Below are positions 58,880-64,000 of a stretch of DNA of 64,000 nucleotides, piece after piece (position 1 is the first letter of the stretch; every line of letters starts with the position of its first letter). The notes under the pieces are model-generated. The model saw only the letters and a program-made list of their open reading frames with translations, did not search any database and was not told the DNA's origin. Both the position numbers and the translations under genes were made by a program. Origin of the DNA: DATJLY01 sp035604615 (lineage in GTDB: Bacteria; Pseudomonadota; Alphaproteobacteria; ATCC43930; CGMCC-115725); the NCBI GenBank assembly GCA_035604615.1, contig DATNID010000055.1:70509-134508 (forward strand). The letters are read 5' to 3'.

Positions 58880-58960
58880 CCTCCCATCGCTGCGCGATGG
58901 GTCTCTCCGTCTCCCGTGAAACGGGAGAGGGTGCCGAGCAGCGCGAGGCGGGTGAGGGCT
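58871..58960. repeat. Palindromic repeat spanning the MFS start
   Basis: An inverted repeat with perfect 11-base outer arms (58871-58881 and 58950-58960) enclosing two further perfect hairpins: CCCATCGC/GCGATGGG (58883-58890 and 58894-58901) and CTCCCGT/ACGGGAG with a GAA loop (58911-58917 and 58921-58927). The cloverleaf shape is typical of dispersed REP-like elements. It covers the ribosome-binding site and first codon of the MFS gene. It is different from the repeat at 57622. Confidence 0.8.
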
Positions 58961-58970
58961 GCTAGGCTTC

Positions 58971-60194
58971 TCACGCCAGCTCGCTCGCCCAGTCGCGGGT
59001 CTCGATGATGGCCTTGAGGCGCTGGAGGAACGAGGCCGCATAGGCGCCGTCGAAGGCGCGGTGGTCGAAGCTCTGGCCGACGAATCCTACGGGCCGCGCG
59101 GCGATGGCGTCGCCGTCCGCGGTCTCGACCACGACCGCGCGCTTCTTCACCGCGTCGAGCGACAGGATCGCCACTTGCGGCATGTTGATGATGGCGGCGG
59201 TGAAGAGCGTGCCGAAGCTGCCGTTGTTAGAGATGGTGTAGGTGCCGCCCTCGATGTCGGATGGCCCGAGCTTGCCGTCGCGCGCCTTCGCCACCTGGCG
59301 CGCGATCGCCTTGGCGAGTCCGGCGGCGGTCATCTCGTCGGCATGCGCCACCACCGGCACGATCAGCCCCTCATGCGCGAGATCGACGGCGATGCCGAGA
59401 TTGACGTCGCGATGAAGGACGAGCCGGTCCTTGTCGAAGGACGCGTTGACCCGCGGGAACTCGGCGATCGCAAGGCAGGTCGCCCGCGCGACGAAGGGCA
59501 GAATGGTCAGGGCCGCGCCGTGCCGCTCGGCAAAGCGCGCCTTGGCCGCCGCGCGCGCCCGCTCGACGGCGGAGAAATCAATCTCCACCGCCTGGAACAC
59601 GTGCGGGATGGTGCGCCAGGATTCGGCGAGGTGGCTCGCGGTCTGCGCACGGATGCGGTTGAGCGGAAGGACGCTCGCGCCGTCGCGCTGCTTGACGGCG
59701 GCGGCGGGCCGCGCGCCCTTCACGTCGGCGGCGGCGATGCGGCGGCCGCCGCGCGCGCGAACGGCCTCGGCGATGGCGGCGAGATCGTGCCCGCCCTCCG
59801 TGACGAGGCGGCGCGCGAGCGGTGTCACCTTGAGCCCGAGCGGACCCGTGACGCGGCCGAACGAGCGCTCCGGCGTGCGCACGGCGGCGAAGGCGTCGGC
59901 CATGGGCGCAGGCGGCGCGGCGGCCGGCGCAAGCGCGGTCTTGCCGTTACCCTTGGCCGGCGCTCCGCCGCCGAGCACGGCGAGGATGGTGCCCACCGGA
60001 ACGGTCTCGCCGGCTGCGACGCGAATTTCGGACAAGACGCCGCTCTCGGTCGCCTGCACCTCCATCGTCACCTTGTCGGTCTCGACCTCGAACAGGTTGT
60101 CGCCCGCCGCGACCTTGTCGCCGACCGACTTGAACCAGGACGCGACCTTGCCCTCGCGCACCGTCTCGCCGAGCTGCGGCATGAGCACGTCCAT
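58971..60194 (-). CDS. Dihydrolipoamide acyltransferase (E2) of a 2-oxoacid dehydrogenase complex
   Basis: The E2 core enzyme that carries the lipoyl arm and transfers the acyl group to CoA. In the 407 residues a single lipoyl domain has lipoate attachment at K41 (VETDKVTME). A flexible Ala/Pro linker follows, then a short peripheral-subunit-binding domain (about 118-155, KVTPLARRLVTEGGHDL), and the catalytic domain with the C-terminal active-site motif SFDHRAFDGA. It is the last gene of the E1 alpha-E1 beta-aldehyde dehydrogenase-E2 operon, 9 bases after the dehydrogenase. Which 2-oxoacid it serves is not fixed by sequence; pyruvate/acetoin or branched-chain are possible. Confidence 0.93.
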   Translation of the reverse strand: MDVLMPQLGETVREGKVASWFKSVGDKVAAGDNLFEVETDKVTMEVQATESGVLSEIRVAAGETVPVGTILAVLGGGAPAKGNGKTALAPAAAPPAPMADAFAAVRTPERSFGRVTGPLGLKVTPLARRLVTEGGHDLAAIAEAVRARGGRRIAAADVKGARPAAAVKQRDGASVLPLNRIRAQTASHLAESWRTIPHVFQAVEIDFSAVERARAAAKARFAERHGAALTILPFVARATCLAIAEFPRVNASFDKDRLVLHRDVNLGIAVDLAHEGLIVPVVAHADEMTAAGLAKAIARQVAKARDGKLGPSDIEGGTYTISNNGSFGTLFTAAIINMPQVAILSLDAVKKRAVVVETADGDAIAARPVGFVGQSFDHRAFDGAYAASFLQRLKAIIETRDWASELA

Positions 60195-60203
60195 GAGGCG
60201 GCG

Positions 60204-61658
60204 CTACCAGCTCACCGAGACATATTGCGTCTCGAGGAACTCGAGCATGCCCTCGTGCGCGCCCTCGCGGCCGAGACCCGACTGCTTGGCGCCGCCGAAG
60301 GGCGCCGCCGGGTCCGAGACCACGCCTCGATTGAGGCCGATCATGCCGGCCTCGAGCCGCTCTGAGACGCGCAATCCTCGCGACAGGTCGCTGGTGTAGA
60401 GATACGAGACCAGGCCGTATTCGGTGGCGTTGGCCCTGGCGATCGCCTCGTCCTCGGTGCGGAAGGACTGCACCGGCGCCACCGGGCCGAAAATCTCCTC
60501 GCTCAGACAGCGCGCGCCCTCGGGCACGTTCACCAGCACTGTGGGCGGATAGTAGAATCCGATGCCGTTGGGGCGCGTGCCGCCGCACACGGCGCGGGCG
60601 CCGCGGCCCAGCGCGTCCTCGACCAGCGCCGCCACCTTGTCGCGCGTGTCGGCGTTGACCAAGGGCCCGACCGCGACCCCGTCATCGAGCCCATTGCCCA
60701 TCTTGAGCGCGCTCATCTTGGCGGCGAACTTCGCGACGAAGGCGTCGTGCACCTTCTCGTGGACGTAAAAGCGGTTGGCCGAGGTGCAGGCCTCGCCCAT
60801 GTTGCGCATCTTGGCGATCATCGCTCCCTCGACCGCGGCGTCAAGATCGGCGTCCTCGAACACCAGGAACGGCGCGTTGCCGCCCAGCTCCATCGCCGGC
60901 CGCACCACGTTGTCGGCCGCCTCGTGCAGGAGCCGCCGCCCCACCTCGGTCGAGCCGGTGAACGAGACGACGCGCACGTGCGGGTCCTGGAGCATGGCGC
61001 GCACCACCGCGCCCGACTTGCGCGACGGCAAGATGTTGACGACGCCCGGCGGCACGCCCGCCTCGGCCAGAAGCTCGGCGATCGCCAGCATGGTGAGCGG
61101 GGTCTCCGAGGCGGGCTTCAAGACCATGGTGCAGCCGGCGGCCAGCGCCGGCGCGATCTTGCGTGTCCCCATCGCCGCCGGGAAGTTCCACGGCGTCACC
61201 AGCACCGCGACGCCGGCGGGCTTGTGCTGCACCAGGATGCGCGCACCCGTCGCCGGCGCGCGCGACACCTGGCCGATATTGCGCGGCGCCTCTTCCGCGT
61301 ACCAGCGGAAGAACTCCGCCGCATAGGCCGCCTCGGCGCGCGAATCCACCAGCGCCTTGCCGTTCTCGCGCGTCATCAGGCGGGCGAAATATTCCTTCTT
61401 GGCGGTGAACAGCTCGAACGCCTTGCGCAGCACCTCGCCGCGCTCGCGCGGCGTGCGCTTGCCCCAGCCGTCAAACGCGTCGGCGGCGGACTGGACGGCG
61501 GCGAGCGCGTCCTCGGTGGTGCCGTCGGCGACCTTGGCGATCACCTCCTCGGTCGCGGGGTCATAGACGTCGAAGCGGCCGCCGTCGGAGGCGGGCCGGA
61601 ACTTGCCGCCGATATAGAGATCGGTCGGCGCGTCGATGGCGGGCTCGTTCCTCATCAT
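60204..61658 (-). CDS. NAD(P)-dependent succinate-semialdehyde dehydrogenase-like aldehyde dehydrogenase
   Basis: A 484-residue ALDH superfamily enzyme closest to succinate-semialdehyde dehydrogenase (GabD). Motifs in order are the cofactor-binding WNFPAAMGTRKIAPALAAGC, VVSFTGSTEVGRRLL, the glutamate segment MELGGNAPFLVFEDAD (catalytic Glu) and the catalytic Cys in GEACTSANRFYV (usually GQTC). It sits between E1 beta (6-base gap) and E2 (9-base gap), so it is co-expressed with the dehydrogenase complex. Its substrate may be an aldehyde made or used alongside the oxoacid. Confidence 0.92.
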   Translation of the reverse strand: MMRNEPAIDAPTDLYIGGKFRPASDGGRFDVYDPATEEVIAKVADGTTEDALAAVQSAADAFDGWGKRTPRERGEVLRKAFELFTAKKEYFARLMTRENGKALVDSRAEAAYAAEFFRWYAEEAPRNIGQVSRAPATGARILVQHKPAGVAVLVTPWNFPAAMGTRKIAPALAAGCTMVLKPASETPLTMLAIAELLAEAGVPPGVVNILPSRKSGAVVRAMLQDPHVRVVSFTGSTEVGRRLLHEAADNVVRPAMELGGNAPFLVFEDADLDAAVEGAMIAKMRNMGEACTSANRFYVHEKVHDAFVAKFAAKMSALKMGNGLDDGVAVGPLVNADTRDKVAALVEDALGRGARAVCGGTRPNGIGFYYPPTVLVNVPEGARCLSEEIFGPVAPVQSFRTEDEAIARANATEYGLVSYLYTSDLSRGLRVSERLEAGMIGLNRGVVSDPAAPFGGAKQSGLGREGAHEGMLEFLETQYVSVSW

Positions 61659-61664
61659 CGTCCC

Positions 61665-62645
61665 TCACGCTTTGAGGCCGCGGCGGATCGTGTCGACGAT
61701 GCGCGGCACCGTGGGCAGAATCATGTCCTCGAGATTGTCGGCCGCCGGTAGCGGGATGTGCGGCGTGGTGATTCGCACGATCGGCCCGTCGAGGTCCCAG
61801 AACGCCTCGTCGGCGGCGATCGAGGCGATCTCGGCGCCCCAGCCGCACAAGCGCGGATTCTCCTCGACCGTGAAGAGGCGGCCGGTGCGCGCGAGCGAAC
61901 CGAGGATCGCGCGCGTGTCGAGCGGCACCAGCGAGCGCAGGTCGATCACCTCGACCTCCACGCCGTGCTCGCGTGCGAGAATTTCCGCCGCCTCGAGCGC
62001 GCGCGGCACCATCAGCGCCAGCGCCAGCACGGTGGCGTCGCCGCCCGGCCGCGCGATGGTCGCGGTGCCGAGCCGGTCAACGATCTCGCCGTCGGGCACG
62101 TCGCCCTTCATGCCGTAAAGCGACTTGTGCTCGAAGAAGATCACCGGATCGGGATCGCGCACCGCGGCGGCGAGAAGTCCGATCACGTCGCGCGGATTGG
62201 ACGGCGCCACCACCTTGAGGCCCGGGATCATCATGGCCCAGTTCTCGACGCTCTGGCTGTGCTGCGCGCCGAAGCGCGAGCCGGCGCCGTTGCCAGTGCG
62301 CACGACGAGCGGGCACTTGACCTGGCCGTTCGACATGTAGCGCGATTTGGGGAACTCGTTGGCAATATAATCGAAGCACACCGCAAGAAAATCCGAGAAC
62401 ATGATTTCGGCGATGGGCTTCAGCCCGGTCATCGCCGCGCCCATCGCGGCGCCCAGGATCGCCTGCTCCGAAATCGGGGTGTCACGCACGCGCTTGGGCC
62501 CGAACTGCTCGAGAAGGCCGACGGTCGCCTTGAACACGCCGCCCGCGCCGGCCACGTCCTCGCCCAGGAAGACGACATCGGGGTCGCGCGCCATCTCCTG
62601 CGCGATGCCCCGCGCGACCGCGTCGCGATAGGTCAGTTCCGCCAT
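61665..62645 (-). CDS. 2-oxoacid dehydrogenase E1 component, beta subunit
   Basis: Beta subunit of the thiamine-diphosphate-dependent E1 (pyruvate/acetoin/branched-chain type). From ATG 62645 it has 326 residues: the start TYRDAVARGIAQEMARDPDVVFLGEDV, RVRDTPISEQAILGAAMGAA, SYMYGMKG-like VIFFEHKSLYG, and the C-terminal transketolase_C domain (VEVIDLRSLVPLD, LFTVEENPRLCGWGAEI). The start overlaps the end of the alpha-subunit gene by 13 bases, so the two are translationally coupled. Confidence 0.94.
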   Translation of the reverse strand: MAELTYRDAVARGIAQEMARDPDVVFLGEDVAGAGGVFKATVGLLEQFGPKRVRDTPISEQAILGAAMGAAMTGLKPIAEIMFSDFLAVCFDYIANEFPKSRYMSNGQVKCPLVVRTGNGAGSRFGAQHSQSVENWAMMIPGLKVVAPSNPRDVIGLLAAAVRDPDPVIFFEHKSLYGMKGDVPDGEIVDRLGTATIARPGGDATVLALALMVPRALEAAEILAREHGVEVEVIDLRSLVPLDTRAILGSLARTGRLFTVEENPRLCGWGAEIASIAADEAFWDLDGPIVRITTPHIPLPAADNLEDMILPTVPRIVDTIRRGLKA

Positions 62646-63658
62646 GCCCAGCCTCCGTCGGCATAGACGTCGGTGGTCAGGATGTCCGCAGGCGGGGGCG
62701 GCGCGGCCTTGCATGCCTCAGTCGCGGCGTCGAGCTGGCGCTTCGAGTCCTGCTCGATGCGCTCGATCGCCGCCGCGTCCATGCCGAAATCGAGGAGGCG
62801 CCTGCGGTAGAGTTTGACCGGATCGCGTTTCAGCCAGTCCTCGAGCTCGCCGGGCGGCCGGTATTTCGCCGGATCGGCGCGAGAATGGCCGCTGTGGCGA
62901 TAGGTCATGCATTCGATGAGCGACGGCCCCTTGCCGGCGCGGGCGCGGACATAGGCCTGGCGCGCGGTGCGGAAGACGATGTCGGCGTCGTTGCCGTCGA
63001 TGACGATGCGCTCGAGCCCGTAGGATGCGGCACGGTCCGCCGCCGGATGCTCGACCGCGGTGACGCTGCCGATCGGCGTGTATTCCATGTAGAGATTGTT
63101 CTCGCATACGAAGATCACCGGCAGCTTCCACACCGCGGCGAAATTGAGCGCCTCGTGGAAAGCGCCGATATTGGTGGTGCCGTCGCCGAAGAAGCACACC
63201 GAGACGTCACGGTCGCCCTTGTATTGCGCGCGCCAGGCCGCGCCGCAGGCGATCGGCAGATGCGCGCCGACGATGGCATAGGAGCCCATCACGCCGTGCT
63301 TGACCGAGGTCAAATGCATCGAGCCGCCCTTGCCGCGCATCAGGCCGTTGTCGCGCTGCATCAGCTCGCCCAGCACTTGCTCCATCGGCACGCCGCGTGC
63401 GAGCGTGTGGGCGTGGCCGCGATAGGTGCAGAAGCTGAGATCGCCGGGCTCCATCGCCTGCGCGAAGCCGGCGGCGATCGCCTCCTGGCCGAGCGAGAGA
63501 TGGCTCGTGCCCTTGACCAGGTTCTGCAGGAACAGCTCGTAGGCCCGCTGCTCGCAGTCGCGGATCTCGACCTGCCGGCGATAAAGCTCGAGACGGGTCG
63601 CCTCGCCGATGTCGTCGTTGCGACGGTCGATGGTCTTGAGCTGCGGGCGGGTCTTCAC
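62633..63658 (-). CDS. 2-oxoacid dehydrogenase E1 component, alpha subunit
   Basis: Alpha subunit of the heterotetrameric ThDP-dependent E1 that decarboxylates a 2-oxoacid. The start is GTG 63658 (GGGAGG 5 bases upstream); the product has 341 residues. The ThDP motif GDGTTNIGAFHEALNFA is intact, preceded by KGGSMHLTSVKHGVMGSYAIVG, and the regulatory-loop region CMTYRHSGHSRADPAKYR follows. It heads the operon, which lacks an E3 (lipoamide dehydrogenase) gene. It diverges from an rRNA-operon-like promoter. Confidence 0.95.
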   Translation of the reverse strand: MKTRPQLKTIDRRNDDIGEATRLELYRRQVEIRDCEQRAYELFLQNLVKGTSHLSLGQEAIAAGFAQAMEPGDLSFCTYRGHAHTLARGVPMEQVLGELMQRDNGLMRGKGGSMHLTSVKHGVMGSYAIVGAHLPIACGAAWRAQYKGDRDVSVCFFGDGTTNIGAFHEALNFAAVWKLPVIFVCENNLYMEYTPIGSVTAVEHPAADRAASYGLERIVIDGNDADIVFRTARQAYVRARAGKGPSLIECMTYRHSGHSRADPAKYRPPGELEDWLKRDPVKLYRRRLLDFGMDAAAIERIEQDSKRQLDAATEACKAAPPPPADILTTDVYADGGWAWRN

Positions 63659-63870
63659 GTCGCCTCCCTTGCGTTCTCGTTGGCGTGCCGGCGTTTGGCG
63701 CAACGATGCCCCTCGCGGCTGGCGCGTGTCAATGTGGCCGGGACCCCTGGACAGGCGCCGCGCCGGCGGCTATATGGAGGTGTCGGCCGCGTTTCGGCCG
63801 ATTTCCGTCAGAACGGTTGCAGGGCCGTGCAAAGCGCACGGTACAGGCTCGGTCGTTCTGCGGAAGCGGG
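63659..63870. other. Intergenic region between the E1 alpha gene and the rrn-like promoter
   Basis: No protein gene is seen in these 212 bases. For the minus-strand operon there is an exact TTGACA (63732-63727) with an 18-base spacer to CATCGT (63708-63703), about 45 bases ahead of the GTG. On the right side lies a large inverted repeat (63803-63815 pairing with 63854-63865, one bulged base) that encloses the smaller stem CCGTGC/GCACGG (63825-63830 and 63836-63841). This structure is just upstream of the plus-strand promoter. Confidence 0.6.
63703..63732 (-). promoter_or_regulatory. Candidate promoter of the 2-oxoacid dehydrogenase operon
   Basis: On the minus strand an exact TTGACA (63732-63727), an 18-base spacer and CATCGT (63708-63703) precede the E1 alpha GTG by about 45 bases. 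The -35 is perfect and the -10 is poor (3 of 6), so the promoter may be regulated. Confidence 0.35.
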
Positions 63871-63899
63871 TTGACGTTGTTGTTTGGCGCGCATATAAG
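63871..63899 (+). promoter_or_regulatory. Strong sigma70 promoter, probably of an rRNA operon
   Basis: TTGACG (63871-63876), exactly 17 bases and TATAAG (63894-63899) form a near-consensus promoter directed to the right edge. The following 100 bases contain no open gene but match the style of an alphaproteobacterial 16S leader, so this is inferred to be an rrn P1-type promoter. Confidence 0.65.
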
Positions 63900-63905
63900 C
63901 GCGTT

Positions 63906-64000
63906 CCCCGTTGTTTGGGGTTGGTCTTTGACATTGTTGGTTGGAGAAGGGATGCGCAGGCGGCGGCGCGGTGGTGCCGTGCTTGCGCATTATGGAAGGA
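63906..64000 (+). other. Probable rRNA operon leader (16S rRNA gene beyond the window)
   Basis: The segment has T/G-rich character unlike the surrounding coding DNA and includes TTTGACATTGTTGGTTGG followed by GAGAAGGGATGCG. This kind of sequence precedes 16S rRNA genes in Rhodospirillales-type genomes, as I recall from such leaders (box A-like and processing-stem region). No 16S start is reached. There is no good coding frame. Confidence 0.55.

Overview
The window is high-GC, gene-dense chromosomal DNA from an alphaproteobacterium, most likely a Rhodospirillales-type lineage. Supporting signs are a gcrA cell-cycle regulator, a DUF4167 gene behind prfA-prmC, an EI-Ntr type ptsP, and an rrn-like leader at the right end. 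There is no sign of phage, insertion sequence, CRISPR array or tRNA. Nearly everything is chromosomal housekeeping, broken by several accessory blocks of transport and catabolic genes.

Layout. 1-7.4 kb: the 3' part of mutS, then two unrelated solute-binding-protein genes, then glnD. 7.4-13.3 kb (minus strand): an apparent operon of two paralogous NitT/TauT-type binding proteins, an MFS transporter and a DUF2339 membrane protein cut by an in-frame TAG. 13.4-18.5 kb (minus): the chaperone cluster hrcA-grpE-dnaK-dnaJ. 18.6-19.3 kb: a small, less GC-rich two-gene cassette ending in a DUF4279 protein. 19.4-21.9 kb: rph-rdgB-hemW. 21.9-25.3 kb (minus): LpoA-like lipoprotein, FAD oxidoreductase, DUF429. 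25.3-29.2 kb: rsmI, yraN, a BON lipoprotein, gshB and a frameshifted trypsin-like protease. 29.3-37.9 kb: an accessory catabolic block with a Rieske oxygenase, an ABC importer without its ATPase, a phenylacetate-CoA-ligase-like enzyme, a retropepsin-like protease, an ACMSD-like amidohydrolase and an MmgE/PrpD protein. 37.9-39.8 kb (minus): gcrA, a double cold-shock-domain protein, ubiG.

39.9-45.7 kb: lysC, a nitronate monooxygenase-like gene, ptsP and a RodZ-like gene. 45.9-48.5 kb: two convergent Tat-signal amidohydrolases inserted ahead of ispG. 48.6-57.6 kb: ispG, hisS, hemA (glutamyl-tRNA reductase), prfA, prmC, a DUF4167 gene and clpB. 57.6-63.7 kb: an MFS gene bracketed by two different palindromic repeats, then a minus-strand operon for a 2-oxoacid dehydrogenase (E1 alpha, E1 beta, an aldehyde dehydrogenase, E2). 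The last ~130 bases hold a strong sigma70-type promoter and what looks like the leader of an rRNA operon whose 16S gene lies outside the window.

How the genes fit together. Heat-shock functions (hrcA-grpE-dnaK-dnaJ, clpB) carry RpoH-like promoter candidates upstream of dnaK and clpB. glnD and ptsP both belong to nitrogen signalling. hemA-prfA-prmC joins tetrapyrrole synthesis with translation termination. Points most worth a second look: a GANTC palindrome in the gcrA promoter spacer, the DUF4279 cassette, the in-frame stop in DUF2339, the frameshifted protease, the catabolic block, and a C5-type hemA where the C4 route would be expected.
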